From Tetrahymena thermophila SB210 (Eukaryota; Ciliophora; Oligohymenophorea; Hymenostomatida; Tetrahymenidae), in contig NW_002476542.1 in assembly GCF_000189635.1 (NCBI RefSeq), positions 62,001 to 126,000 on the forward strand: a stretch of DNA of 64,000 nt, written 5' to 3'. The notes under the pieces are model-generated. The model was given only the letters and a program-made list of their open reading frames with translations, was not told the origin of the DNA and made no database searches. The translations under genes and the position numbers were made by a program. Position 1 is the stretch's first letter, and the number at the start of each line of letters is the position of its first letter. Below, in pieces: positions 49,041 to 62,678 of the stretch.

Positions 49041-52000
49041 TCAAATTTATTTTTCTGCTTATTTTTTTAATTATTTGAATAATAAAAATATAAAAAGCCC
49101 CATTATTACTAAAATTAGTGATACTGTCAACAAGAATAAAATTATTTTTTTCTACTTTTGATTTTCAGAGACTATTTTTCTTTTACTCAATAAATATTAA
49201 GGTATTTATATTACTTGGCTAATTGGAAAAGCTTACTGAGTTAAATTTGATTTTAGGTATATTCTTATAAGATAATTAGATTTAAAGAGTAAAAATTAAT
49301 TAGGTAATTCTATTTCGTAGGTAGTTGATTTATTTTAACTATCGTATTTTAATTTAATTATTTTACAGTTCAGAACTAAATTTGAACTCTTCATCTAATT
49401 TAATAAAAGATTTTTTTAAATAAAAGATATAAAAAATTAAAGTATTTACTATAGTATTTGATCTTTTATAATACGAAAACTATTAAAACTAATACAATTA
49501 GTCTGAAATAAAAACAATTGCTTCAGGCTGTTATTCTTGTTTAAAAATTTGATCAAAATCGAAGATTGAAAAGTTGCTAACAGGGTAGTTAAATACTTAT
49601 ATATTGAGCTCATAAATGCTTTTTTGATTTATCTAATAATCTATTTATTAATCATTATCATTTTGTAATATGTTCATATTTTAGTCTAAGTATTCAAATA
49701 ATTCGATATATTAAACCTACATTTTAAGATTTGTTGTATTTTAAAATTGTAAAATGTAACCTGAATTTAATTTAGATAACTGATTACTAATTTCAGTTAT
49801 GCTTATGCTTATATCTTAATTACATATTAATAGGTCTTTGTCTCTTAATTTTTGAATTTATTTATTTGATGAATTTTACTCTTCTTGTACTTCTATAATA
49901 ATATAAGACCCTTTAAGATTTTAAATTAAAACTAAAAGTTAGTTCTAAATATTTAACAATTTTGATTCTCTGATAATTTTGTCAATTGGTTCTTTAACTA
50001 AAATTATATTTGTATATGTTATATTCTTATAAATATCAACTTCTATAAACTATGCATTACCAATTTTGATTTCCATTTGCTACTGATTTTCATAAAACTC
50101 AAAAATTTAATATTCATAATTTATGAATAATCTAAAGCTAAATACTAATTCTTATTTATAAGTAAAGATTGAGTTGTTTTTAGTAATAAATAGAATGCTT
50201 TCATTTTAATAATTATTTATTTTTATCAAAAAATAATTGCTTGATTTATTTTATCCATTTTACATTTCATCTACATCTAATAAGCTATTATAATTCAAAT
50301 CTATTGTTTGATTTTTATTTTCCATATAATAAAAATAGCTATCTTTTTCTCGTTTTTCATAATCAGTTTATCTTTACTCAACCCACAAGCATTTCTTGTC
50401 AAATATATAATTTTCCTATATTAATCACATATTTGAGCATTTTATATAAAATAAAAAACTTTTACAAAATTAATTTAAAAAAATAAAATGAAAATTAATT
50501 AAAATATCCAAATTAATTAATTTTTGAGTACAATTTGATTGATATTTTTACAAAATTTAATTTTTATGGAAATTATTTCTAATAAATTTTTTTATTAAAA
50601 TCAATGATCTGTTTGTTTAATTAAAGCTTAGATATATATATTTATTTAAAATAATAAAATATATATTTTTTTGAAATGAAGTGGAATTAAAAAACTAATT
50701 AAAAAAATTACCTTTTTAGATGAATAAATTGATTATAGCAATTTTTTTTCAAATCTTAAAATATTATTGATATGCAAAGTTACTTCAAATTTTTAAGTTT
50801 TATAAGCACCATTGAATAACTTGTAAACTGCTTTTTGAGTGAAGGGTTAATCTATATAACTCAAACTTTAGAAGCAAGGAATAATATATAAATCTTAATT
50901 CCTAATGTTTATTTAGATAAATAGGCTTTAAGACTAATTTTATTCAAAAAAGATAAACATTCTCTATTTATCAAGAATATTTTTTTTATTTACTTAAGCT
51001 TCTATGAACTCATATAAAAATTTCAATTAAATCGAAAAATTACCCATAAAATCATTTTTAAGCTTTAGATAGCAATAATAATCTTAATCTTCTGTTGATA
51101 TAACAGAATTTTCTAAGGAAATTAATTTTTTTTCTTAAAAATCATAATTAATAGGAATGATATGATTCTTAAAAATTGTAATTTTATCAAACCAATAGGT
51201 CATTGTTGGCTTATTTTATTAACTAAAATCTAAAAATTCCACTTAGTATCTTTAATAAGGAGAAATATTAAATTTAAATATTTAGAATGAATTAAATACT
51301 TATACCAGCTTAAAATATGTTATTATTTCAATATATATTGGCATGAAGCTTATTTTAAAATTTTATTTAAAGAGCTATTAATTATTTTTCTTTAATTCGA
51401 GTATCTCATTATTAGTTTAAATCATAAAACTTTAAAAATTATTTTAAACATAATGACTGTTCATATAGTAATCCGCTATAGGATCAAAGACCTAAATAGT
51501 GCATATTGAAAAATGATTTTAATAAAATCTTACATCAAATTAAATTTTTGAACAAATATTAAAATAATCGTAAGTAACTTTCTATTCACCTATTAAAAAA
51601 AAATAAATTTCAATTTATTTGATTTTGAATTAAGAATTTTACCTATTAACAAAACATATGCAAAGTTATTTTAAGGCTGCAACTCTTTTTATATCTTAAT
51701 CGCTTATGAGTCATTTCTCTTAATTCCATCGCACTTAAGTTTATGTATCTATTCTGAAATATTCATTTAGTCTAAAAGATAAGTATTTTTATCTTTTTAA
51801 AAGTTTACATACTAAAAAGTAAATGATAATTCTTAAGCAAAAATATTTTAATCTTCTTACCAAAAATAATAGATTTCGGATTATTATTATATTTATTTTT
51901 CTAAATCTCCTAGAATATAAGAATATGGAACATAAGGAGTAATTTCAAAGTAAAAGATAATTTCTTAGTTAATATTAAATTAATCACAAAATATTATTTC

Positions 52001-54262
52001 AATCATTATATCTTTACTCACATTTAATTTTGTATGAAATTAATCTAAGCCCTTATTAAAGATACTAATTCCATCAATGCTTGCTACTTGATTTTTATGT
52101 TAAGATATAAAATAGAGGTTACTTGATTAGTATTTAAACCATTATTTATTGACAATTAAGAATGGTTAAGTTATTTGATATATTCTAATATGATTAGATT
52201 ATAAATAAAAAGCCATTTAAATGAGACTTAAATCATATTGATCATTTTAACTAAATAAGATATAAAATCTCTTCCTTTATTCATTACCTAATAATATACT
52301 AGATTAGAGGAAAGCTTAGCAATTTTATTGAATTTTTCCAACTATAATTAGAGAATTTACTTTATCAGCTATTAACAAATATCCTTAACATTTAAAAGAA
52401 CTTTTAAATTGTAATACAGACTCTTTAAAATCGTTTATATCTTATATATCTATTTTTGCTAATTAAAAATATTCACTTTTTATAAGATTTGAATCAATTT
52501 TTATTTCTTCATCTATAACATTGTTTGAGTAATATGCCTAAAACATAATTCTTGAATTTTTATAATTCTTGTTGTTATTTACATAAATATCAAGTAATTA
52601 AAATTAATAATTCGGATCAACGTAACATTTTTCTCTAGTGTTTAATATTTATTTTTGACTATTGTAAAAATGTATATTTAGCTATTTATTACAAGTAATA
52701 ATAAATTTAAATATTTTATTAAATTAAAAAAATTTACATCATCTTAGTCATTTTCTGCTAAAAAACATATTTTAATTTTCTTAAATTGATATTTTAAATA
52801 TTGTTGTTATATTACTATTTGCTATAAACCTCTTTTAATAGGAATAAAATATTTAAAAGCCTGTTAATCAAATCTAATATCAAATTCTGTGATTAATTCT
52901 TCTATGTAATGCATAAAAATATCTCCTTGGCTTCTACCTATTTTTATTGTTATAAATTATTTTAAATGTAAAAAATATTTTAAAATTATTTATTTACTGA
53001 AAACAAAATAGCGAATTTATTTATTATTATTAATTTATTCAAAGCATATATATTTTTTAGCTTCTAGATTAATCTTTTCTAAATTGATTTCTTTTTTAAT
53101 ATCTTAAGGAGTTTTTGATTTAATGTCTAAAGTCTATCCAGACTTTATATTTTATTAATATAGCTCGAAATTCTCTGAAAAAAAATAAAAGCATGTTTGA
53201 AATTAAATTATTTCTTGTTTTTGAATTTTCTCTATTTAGTGAAATTACTCATTTTCAGAATTTTAAATATATATTTTTTTTAAGAAATATTAATCAAAAT
53301 GAGATCCATCTAGAATTGATGTTCTTTAATTGCATTAAATTGATATTTTTATGTTATTGTCAGTTTAAATTTCATATAAGTTTTTTTATTATAAATCTAA
53401 GTTATCATTTTAGTTAAATTTCATTAGACAGGATTCCATAATAAAAAATGTACTTAATCCAATATCTTAAAAATTATATTCTAAGTAAGGCTCTAGTGTA
53501 AATGATTTGTTGATTTTTGTGAACCAAAATTAGTTATAAAGTTCTGTATACACAAAAACTAGTTCTACTTATTCTAGACATTCAACACTAAGGAGTTAAA
53601 ACTCATAATAAAATTTAACTTAATTAAAGCAAGAATGATCTTCTCCTGCAATAGTAATAATCTTTTCAAGATTCCATTAGCTATTAGTGATGTAATACTT
53701 AAATTCTAAAGTTTCTGGCAGTTAAATCTTATTGATTATCCTTCCATTTATATACTACTCTTCTTACTTATCTATTTTTAAAAATTAGTTAAATTAGCTA
53801 TTATAATATCTTAAGCAATTAAATACTCTGAATTTTCTTAGGCCAAAGAAGGAAATATTGCCTTGTCCTACAAATAGTTGACATGCATTTCAATTTCACA
53901 TTATAAATTGCTTTAACTAAATTTTCAAACTAATCTAGTTGATCAATACATAATTTATTTGATTGAAAAACTTTTTGCTGACATATTACTCTTTTTTATG
54001 GAAAAAACAAAGAAGTAGTCATTTCAAACTCACTTTCAATCACATCATCAGAAGCAAAAACTATTAATTCGTAATTTTGATAAAAACCATCCAGCAGAGA
54101 TATTTTTATTTCATATTCTATTTATTCACCTAAATTATATTCTTAAGATAATTCTATCCTTTAGTCTAAATAACTATGTTCAGTAATCCTTGTCTGTAAT
54201 TGTATTATTTCTATGCATTTAACCATATGAATCAAAAAATATATTTTGATGTAAGGATTCAT
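49041..54262 (-). CDS. Large repeat-domain protein with single C-terminal TM anchor, seven exons
   Basis: The model runs from ATG 54262 to TGA 49041-49043. Introns are 53868-54033, 52938-52997, 52682-52737, 51590-51642, 50416-50711 and 49172-49214. Exons sum to exactly 1516 codons. The protein is Gln/Asn/Ile/Phe/Tyr rich, with recurring beta-strand-like modules (GYILQFQNTTNLKMQVQYIE, NYFLIKINNYQNESILFI) and scattered Cys. It ends in one hydrophobic segment (LFLLTVSLILVIMGLFIFLL) and a short basic Gln/Lys tail. This suggests a mostly extracellular or luminal protein with a single anchor. No known domain is recognised. The part-gene at the right edge of the window is clearly related over its last 300 residues. 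The first exon is least secure: the 166-nt first intron also reads as protein-like, and no clear signal peptide was seen at MNPYIKIYFLIHM. Confidence 0.78.
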
Positions 54263-54721
54263 TTTTATTGTTATAAAAATAAATAAAATGGGCAATCTAT
54301 TCTTTTACTGTAATAGTCTTTGTAAACAATATATATTAAATAGAGATAAATCTTATGATAAAGTAAATAATATACTAATAAAATCTTCTTAAATCATAAA
54401 AATCATAAATATTATGAAATTTGGATGAAACTAGTAACAAATTTTAATCTTCCAAAAAGTATATACATATCCATTCATTTAAGCACTTTTAAGTAATCCT
54501 TATTCTCAACATATTTTAAAGTTTAATAAAGAAATTAAAAATTAAAATTCTGAATATTATATTTTTTTTTTAATTAATTTCAATAAAATATTTTCTTAAA
54601 ATTTAAATTTTTAATTTTTAAAAAGCGAATAAAATAATTTATTTTATTATATCATAATAAAAATATAATTAATATTGTTAAATAATTAATATTAATTAAA
54701 AAAAAGAAGGATAAAAAAAGT
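54263..54721. other. Divergent spacer
   Basis: About 460 A/T-rich bases upstream of the large minus-strand gene and of a small plus-strand frame; no element recognised. Confidence 0.5.
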
Positions 54722-54922
54722 ATGCAATCAAATAAAAAAGGAAATAAAAGACTTTTTTACTCTTTAAATAAAGAAGATTATCATTAAGAATAATCTTGCC
54801 TCAAATATTGGCAATATATTGAATTAAGCTAACAAAGTACTGACTCATCAAAATCTTTATTGAAGAAGATATTATAGAAGAGTTAAGTTTCTTTAAAAAA
54901 TAATAAATTCAAGAATATATGA
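54722..54922 (+). CDS. Possible 66-residue protein or gene fragment
   Basis: ATG 54722 to TGA 54920-54922. The product is charged and balanced (KGNKRLFYSLNKEDYHQEQS, CLKYWQYIELSQQSTDSSKS) and unlike the surrounding spacer. It has no membrane segment, no signal peptide and no family I know. It could be a small gene, or a piece left from a larger one, because the imperfect inverted repeat begins only 38 bases downstream. Confidence 0.35.
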
Positions 54923-54959
54923 GTGAATGAGTTGATAAATAATATGGATCGACAGTATG

Positions 54960-55107
54960 AACATTTTTTTTCATTCAGCCATATAACCATATAATACAGT
55001 AATCAATTTATAAATTATACCGAATACCATATTTTCCTTAAAATAAAAAACAGATACAGAATATATACTGTAAAAAATTGTATTATACGGCCGAATAACC
55101 GAATGTT
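54960..55107. repeat. Imperfect inverted repeat, about 148 bp, MITE-like shape
   Basis: The left arm (54960-54999) contains AACATT, CATTCAGCCATATAA and ATAATACAG. The right arm (55078-55107) read in reverse gives AACATTCGGTTATTCGGCCG followed by TATAATACAA. Arms differ by transitions and an 8-base extra repeat (CCATATAA) on the left. The centre holds a 12-bp palindrome AATTTATAAATT. It has the shape of a small terminal-inverted-repeat element or a leftover of one; no transposase or target-site duplication was established. Confidence 0.45.
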
Positions 55108-56528
55108 AATTTTTAATTAGATTATTTTAATTAAAAAAATTCAGTAGTTATTATTAGGGAAGGCTATTTTAAGCTAAAGTACTTTTTATGGTATATAAGA
55201 TAGTAAGTAAATATTTCACTGATACTTTAAGATAACTCAAATATATTACCAGATAAATCATTTATTTTAGTATTTTTTTAAATTCATATAAAATGTAGTT
55301 TTAATAAAGGTTTTAAAATCTGAACATCTAAAGTAAAATAAAAATTGACAGCTGGATTTATTAAAATAGCAATAAAAGAAATAAATTAGTAAATTAAATT
55401 AGAATCATAATATATTGTTTAATGACGAAATTGGGTTAGACATTATTTAATTAATAATAATGTACCCAAATGAAATAAAATACGCTTAATATTATGTATT
55501 AAATTAAGATATTGTATACTAATTTGATTATTGTTTACATAATTAAGAAAATAAGTATTAATTAATTATATTATTGTCAATATTTGACCAAAAAAATTAA
55601 ATTATGGATGTAACTTTCAAATTCAAGTGAAGTTACTCAGTTACATTTAAAAAAAAATAAATAGTTAAAATCTTAAATTCTAATTTTAGTTTGAATCAGA
55701 CTTAAAAGCTATTCATTAAATGAAATAAAAAGGTTTTTATAAAACTTTTTATTTTCTTCTATAAATTAATACCAATTTAATTTCTTTGATCAAATCAAAA
55801 TTAACTTTAAATGAAAATAAATTTATTTAAATTATATTTTCTTTCAAGTCCTTATATTTTGATTACTTTATTAATTTACTTCTTGAATTTTCTTGGATAC
55901 AATGTTGAAGAAAATTAAAAAAGAAAAATAAATTAATAAAAAAAGTAAGCTAAATCAATAAAAGAAAAAAAAAAATTTTCCCAAAATTAACCTTATATAA
56001 CTTTTTCATTTGTAATTTAACAAATAAAAAAGTGTAATATCTTAATAGTTTATTCATACCATCGATCAAATTTAGAAATCTAGAAATTTTAAAGAATATT
56101 TCTTTTTTCAAGTTCAAATTGAATAAAAAATAAAAATAAATTAGTCATACTTACTTTATCATTTCCTCAATGAATAAATTTACTTCTTTTTTATAATATT
56201 TTACTCATTTTTTATTTTAACATTTCATTTTTTAAAAAAAAAATCTTTAAATTACAAAGTGCTTATTACAATAATTAGAATCAAAGAGAACAAAAATTCT
56301 TACATTATTAATAATTTTTAATAAGTAAGATAAATTAAATAACAAACAACCTTTTAATTGTAATTTATTTGGATTCTATATAATTAATCTAATTGAATAA
56401 CGCAATCTATCTATTCAATATTTATTTTTCATAACATAAACTAATTTAAAATTTCGTAGATTAAACAATTAATTTATATAATACAAAAACCTGCTCAAAC
56501 ATGTTAAAAAATAGCTTTCTAAAAAGAA
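55108..56528. other. 1.4-kb A/T-rich spacer upstream of the surface-protein gene
   Basis: No gene-like frame or RNA gene recognised. Confidence 0.55.
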
Positions 56529-59500
56529 ATGTCTTAAATTTTAGCAAAATTATTTTTGTTCTTAGTCTTTATAAAGTATATTTCCGCAGAAGTGAATTTT
56601 AAGTGGCTTAATTATGATTAAACACTTAAATAGTAAAAAATTTTAAATACCCATTAAATCTTTTATGGAAATTACTTGTTTGATTAGTCCTCAGATTCGT
56701 CATCTACAATTACTCAATTTGCTTTGTCAGGATGGTTTTGGCCAAGAATAGAGCTTAATAATTATTATACTTTCTTTACTTTGATGCAAAATAGTGATGA
56801 ATTACTGAGTATTTAATTTAACCCATCATAAAAATATTTAAGGCAGAAAACTTTGGGGACGTACAACTAAATTAGACCCTCTAACAGTATTGTGAAAGAT
56901 AACTGGATTTTAATAGTAACATAACTCTCTTTTGATGGAACATAAATAAATGTATAAACTTCTCTTCATCAGGATTTGCAATATTAAATATTTAAAATTG
57001 GTCCTAATTCATATCCATACAATAAACTTGTATACAAGTAAAATATTATTTTGCAAATAGGTAACTCATTTAACATAGATGGATACTATGAATCTCTCGC
57101 ATATATAAATAATTTATTTATTTATTGGAACAATAATAATTTGTCTGATGATTATTCCTACTCTAATGACCTGACTGCTTAATAGACTCAATTGATATGG
57201 AATTTAGATTTTTTTTACACAAAAGCTAATCCAAATCAATACTTTAACGTTGCAAATTAAATGAACATTTATACTAACGGTTATCTAAGCACCTCTCCAG
57301 TTTTATCTGTGCAAATAAATTCAGTATTTAAAGCAGACTATGTTAATCTCTAAGATTCAGGAGGCTTCACTATTAGTTTTCACTTCAAAGTTTCCTCTCC
57401 CTTACCTCCGAGTGCTATTTTACTGACTATTTTTAATTCAAGTTAATAACTTTAAGTAACAATTAATAGCATTCAAAACAGCATATGCTTGAATGGTCAA
57501 CCAATAAACGGAGTTTCTTTGGCTAGCTGGAATCAAGTTACATTAATTTTGAAAACATAAATAACTTATAAAGCTTACCTAATTGTTTATGGGTATGAAA
57601 GCCAAATTTTGATGCTGTAGCTGAATAAATTTTTATAAGGATAGGCGCAATTTGGAGATCAATCAAATACATAATCAATTCAATTCAGTCATATCAGATA
57701 CTACAAAGGAACTTTTCTTGTTTCTAATTAGTAAAACTGCTTTCTTTAAGCTTCAAATGATAATCAATGCATTATATGCAAATCAGGCTATTTTATAAAT
57801 TATTAAAGTACCTTAGGGTGTGAAAACCAAAATTTACCATCAATAAATGTAAATAAGGATAACATTATTGATTGGAATGAAAATTTTTCAAATTGTCCAT
57901 AAAACATGGTTTACGATGAAAATACTTTATAGTGTGTTTGCATGAAATAATTTTATTTAAGATAAGATAACACATGTTAAAAATGTCCAAATTACTGTAA
58001 TCAATGTACAAACGAATAAACATGTAAAATTCAAGATATTAACCGAAATAAAAATGGATTTTGCCCAGCTGGTTACTTTGATGATGGGTATTCTTGCATT
58101 ATTTAAAAGCTAAACATTTATAGACAAAATAATTTAGTTAGCTAAATATCATCTTGCAATTTTAATCTTAATAATAGTCAAATGAAATTGAGTCAATAAG
58201 GTCCTTACTCTTTCTACTTTAGTTTCTCTGTTGAATTTTTAATTCAAAATGCATACGGAAAATTCGCTGTCCTTAAAGATTCTAATTCAGAAATATTTAC
58301 TTTTTCTTATATTTTACAAAACGGCTTACCCTCAATATAGCTTTTAATTTAAGGAAATCCTGTATATACAGCAACTATAAGAGTTGAATAGCCAGTTTGG
58401 ATATCTCTTTGGACTAATCTCTAATAATTTTTTTTATTATCAAACACTTTTTCTAAATTTTTTTAAGTATCTAAAGCTATAAACACCAATTTAAAATTGA
58501 CTAATCCAAAAATTTGCCTTGGAAACTGCGGACCTGGATACTTATGCAGCTAATTTACTGACAAGCCTTTTATATTTATCAGCAATATGACTAATCCTGT
58601 TAATGATCCTATTTCCCTATAAACTTTTTTATCAGAACCAGTTATAAATCTGGCTAAGTTTGAAGTTCATTTATATTCAGACATCTCTAAAATTTTTAAT
58701 AACTTACTTACTCAATAGGCTAGTTTGAAATTGTAATTTTAGCAACCACCATAGTTTGATAAATTAAAAGGCTACAAATTTAACAACTAATTATATGCAA
58801 GCATTTCAAACATTAACAATAATAATTATTATTGGATTTCATTTTACTGCACAATATTTCCTGTAGTTATAAATTAGCAAGTCTCACTTTTATCTTATGC
58901 TTTGAACTCAGCAAACAATTTATTAGGATAAAAAGTAGAATATTTTTTAGTCCCATTTGGATAAAAATTGTTGTTGAGAATTTGCTATCTTACTAAATGC
59001 ACTGACTCAAAGTATTCTATGTTAAACGTAAATGAAAGTAATAGTTTATTTATTTTTATGAGAACATAGAGTCCCTTTTCTTAATCATTTAATTTTATAG
59101 AATTTGATGTAGTTTGCAATTATTAAAGAGAATAAATTTAATTTGTTAACACAATTGTAAGTTTTACCTTAAGCTCAATAAATTTAAACATAGGCTTGTA
59201 GTTGCTTAATACAGCTGATTATCTGTTTTATCTAAATTTGATTAACATCGACAAAGGTGATGGATTGTATTATTTTGATTATAATCTTGAAGAACCTTGC
59301 TTTATTTTCAGTGATATACAATCTATGACTTGCCTATATTACAAAAACAGAACGGTAACTTATAACAACAATTAAATTAGTGAAGCTGAATGTCTTAATT
59401 TAACATAGCAGTTAGGATAAACGTTTTTAGTTAATTAGTAAACAAGAGAATGCTTAAACATAAATAAACTATTTTAAAATTGCTAAATTGTCGATTATAT

Positions 59501-61871
59501 AAATAATACATTTTAATGTTTACAATGTGCAAGCTTATATTCAGATCTTTAAAACAATTGTCAATGTATTGATGGCTATTATATGGATAGTGACACTAAG
59601 ACTTGTCATAAATGTCTTCCATAATGTAAAACTTGCTCTGGAAAAAGAGATAATTGTACATAATGTCATAGTTCAAACTAGCTAACTCCTTCTTGCTAGT
59701 GTGCTGATTCTAGCTATTTCTTAAACTAGCAATATTAGTGCTAAAAATGCTCAGAAAAATGTAACTCTTGTGTCATGAATGAAAACTATTGCACCACTTG
59801 TTCTTAAAATAGAAAAAATCCTCCTTAATGTGAATGCGATTACTAAAATTATTAAGAAATATAAAATACTTGTGTTAAGTTGCAATGTGATCCAAATTGC
59901 GATTAATGCATATTTGACACTTCCTTGAGCTAAATTGTATGTATAAAATGCAAATCAGGAAGAACTGATCCACCATTTTGCAGCTGTATGCCCAGTTATA
60001 AAGATAACAAAGATGGTACTTGCTCTGAGTGCCCTTTATAATCCTATTATGATTAAAAAATAGGTGATTGTATTCGTTGCTCTTTCCCATGCTTATAATG
60101 TAAAAACTCTAAAGACAATTGTACTTAATGTATAGATGGACTTTAAATGGTAGAAAACACTTGTAGTTGCTAAAATGGATTAGAAATTTAATATATTTAA
60201 GGAAATAGTGGCAATTAAAAGTATGCTTGCAGGCAATCGATGCAAGTCAAATTATCAACAAAGCTTTAAAACTCAATTTACTATCTTATTTTTACTTTCG
60301 ACTACCCCCTAAAATCAATAGATTTTGAAAATGAAAATATCAAAAATCTAATTTATATTTCTCTCTCAGAAATCCCATAAGCATTTTACTCAATAACTAA
60401 CCCAATAATAAAAGAAAATTAATTAATTTTATAGCTAAATGTGCTATAAAATATTAATGTAATCAACGGACAAGCTCTTTTTCTCGAAACAAACAAATTT
60501 CTTAGTGATGATAATAGTTATATCTTAAGCTCGTATTATTAGAAACATCCCATTTAATTCTAAATTGGTCCAATTTTATTTCAAGAAAACATTTTCAATA
60601 TAAATTTTAGCATGATTCTTAGTGAAATAAAAATGGAGTCTAACTAAAACATAGTAAATGCAATTCAATCAACTCAATTTATCTTTTATTTATTGAATAC
60701 AGTTCAGCCGATGAATCTTTTTCTACTTCTCAATTTAAATTTTCCTCCAAACTTATATATGTTCTATTAAATAGCTGGTACTTTCACATACCCAGATGTA
60801 GTGGATTATTCATCTACTGATTATAAATAATCCTATTCTCTATTTGGATATAAATTCAATTAGACAGAAGTCCACATAATAAACGATTAACTCTATAAAA
60901 GAATAGGAATATCAAATAGTTTTTTAGTAAATGCACCTATAATTATCCTAAAGTACGCAATAATTTTAACTCTAATTTGTATCTCTAAGATAACATTAAT
61001 ATTAATAAACAAAGTTTCATAAAAAGGAATAGATAGATTATAATCATTTTAGAAAATTTTACTACAAAGAATAAATGCTGAAAATGAAATAAATTTACTT
61101 TATTCATTTGTTTGTATATTTCTTTAATTTACAACTTATGAATAAGAAAATTGGTCTGTTAGATATGGTTATTACTTGGCTATCTGCCTCACAATAATTA
61201 TTTTATACTCTTTCTATAAAAATATTATTGAAATTAACTTTAGTAAAAATCCTAATTCTAAAATGTTCTCTTTCTAATTTATAGATAGAATATAAGATTT
61301 TGAAAAAATTAGCTCACTAATGCTAAGAAACTATTTTTTGATATAAAATTTTAGAAAGTACCTAGTGATAATAATTCTATTAAGTTTTAAAAATAATCCT
61401 TTAATATCTTGTATAATAATAGGTACTATTTTTTTAATTTCGTCAATTGCTACGTTAATTAACAAACCATATTTAAGCAAAATAAATCGAATAGTTAAAT
61501 CATTAGGAGAAATTGTATTTTCAATAGTATGGTTCTTGCATATTCTAATTTATAAAATAGAAGATTCATTAAAAAGATAAATATAATTAGAATAAGAAAC
61601 TGTTAATTCTTATCTAATAACAGGAAATATAGTAATAATTTTACTATTAGTATATAATGTAATATATTTGATTTAATATGTTATATAAATAATTACTATT
61701 TTAAAAAATAAATATATTAAAAATTAATCAAAAAAGAAACATAAAGCTTAAAAGATAGCTACAGTATCAAAAGTTTATGAAATAAAAAGCCATTAATAGC
61801 TAAATAAGTAACAAAATTCTTAAATAAATAATATAAAGCTTTTTAAAATATTCAGAGATAAATACAATTGA
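56529..61871 (+). CDS. Giant Cys-rich surface protein with C-terminal multi-TM domain
   Basis: One uninterrupted frame of 1780 residues from ATG 56529 to TGA 61869-61871. A signal peptide (MSQILAKLFLFLVFIKYISA) opens it. The N-terminal 400 residues look like a concanavalin/laminin-G type lectin fold (GGFTISFHFKVSS, ASWNQVTLILKTQ). Cys-rich furin-like/GFR repeats follow in two blocks, about residues 415-525 and 990-1240, with many CxxC pairs such as CHKCLPQCKTC, CQKCSEKCNSC and CSECPLQ. A beta-rich region comes next, then five or six membrane segments at about 1470-1720 (YAIILTLICISKITLILI, YYLAICLTIIILYSFY, IVIILLLVYNVIYLI), and a Lys/Gln-rich cytosolic tail. This architecture is typical of large ciliate surface or secretory proteins; ligand and role are unknown. 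Many Cys partners are present, so an oxidising, extracellular location is likely. No intron was needed. Confidence 0.9.
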
Positions 61872-62598
61872 TAATGACCAAATATTATGTATGAGTCATT
61901 AGTGAATCATAATTAATAAAAATAGTTCTTTTCATCTATTTTATCATAATTAATTATTTTTTATTTAATCCATTTATGTTAATATTAACTGTAAACCTAT
62001 CCTAGAATAATTATTAAAAACTAAATTTAAAATAGCTATTTTAAAATGATAATAAATTATTTAATTTATGTATAAATATTTTTTTTATAATTTTATTTTA
62101 GTTAATCATATAACATTAAAAACTATTTCTTATTTTCATTAATATTATTTAGAATAAACAAATTACTGTCATTTATTTTAAATTTAATTATTATTTGTGC
62201 ACTATTTGGAGTTTATTTTAACTTGTAAATTTATTTTCTCAACTATCACTTTTTTGTATATCTGCTATTATGAATATTTTTAGACTAAAAAGAAGTAAAC
62301 TTTAGAAAAATAAATATGTTTTATTTTGGATTTATTAAATAAAATATGAATTAAGATATAATTTGTTAAAAAATTATTTTTTTTATTTAATAATTTGAAA
62401 TTAAGTTTCACAATTTGGAGTTAAGTAAATTTTGATTAATTAACTTAATAAATTAAATATATTTAAATGATATTTAATACTTATAATAATTTACCTTGTT
62501 TCTTTTACTATTAAGAATATATATCATATTTTAAGATTGGAAAGAAATAATATTATTGTGAAAAAGAAACAATATTTTAATTATATAATTTCAAGTAA
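61872..62598. other. Spacer between the surface-protein gene and tRNA-Asp copy 2
   Basis: About 730 A/T-rich bases; nothing recognised except the short GTAA just before the tRNA, shared with copy 1. Confidence 0.6.
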
Positions 62599-62670
62599 TC
62601 CGAGATAGTATAGTGGTTAGTATTCCTGCCTGTCACGCAGGAGACCCGGGTTCAATTCCCGGTCTCGGAG
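62599..62670 (+). tRNA. tRNA-Asp (GUC), copy 2
   Basis: Base-for-base identical to the copy at 48463-48534 over all 72 nt, with the same arms, GTC anticodon, A- and B-boxes, preceding GTAA and following GC. It is again followed by the 3' end of a minus-strand TM-anchored gene. Confidence 0.97.
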
Positions 62671-62671
62671 C

Positions 62672-62678
62672 TTTTTTT
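62672..62678 (+). terminator. Pol III terminator of tRNA-Asp copy 2
   Basis: A run of seven T directly after the tRNA end. Confidence 0.85.

Noticed and set aside
53193-53417. Plus-strand Phe-rich frame
   Set aside because: Antisense to exon 2 of the TM-anchored gene, which reads continuously there.
53500-53860. Possible starch-binding (CBM20-like) domain in the TM-anchored protein
   Set aside because: A short LPETLEFKYYITNSQWN stretch looks suggestive, but the other conserved CBM20 positions are not evident.
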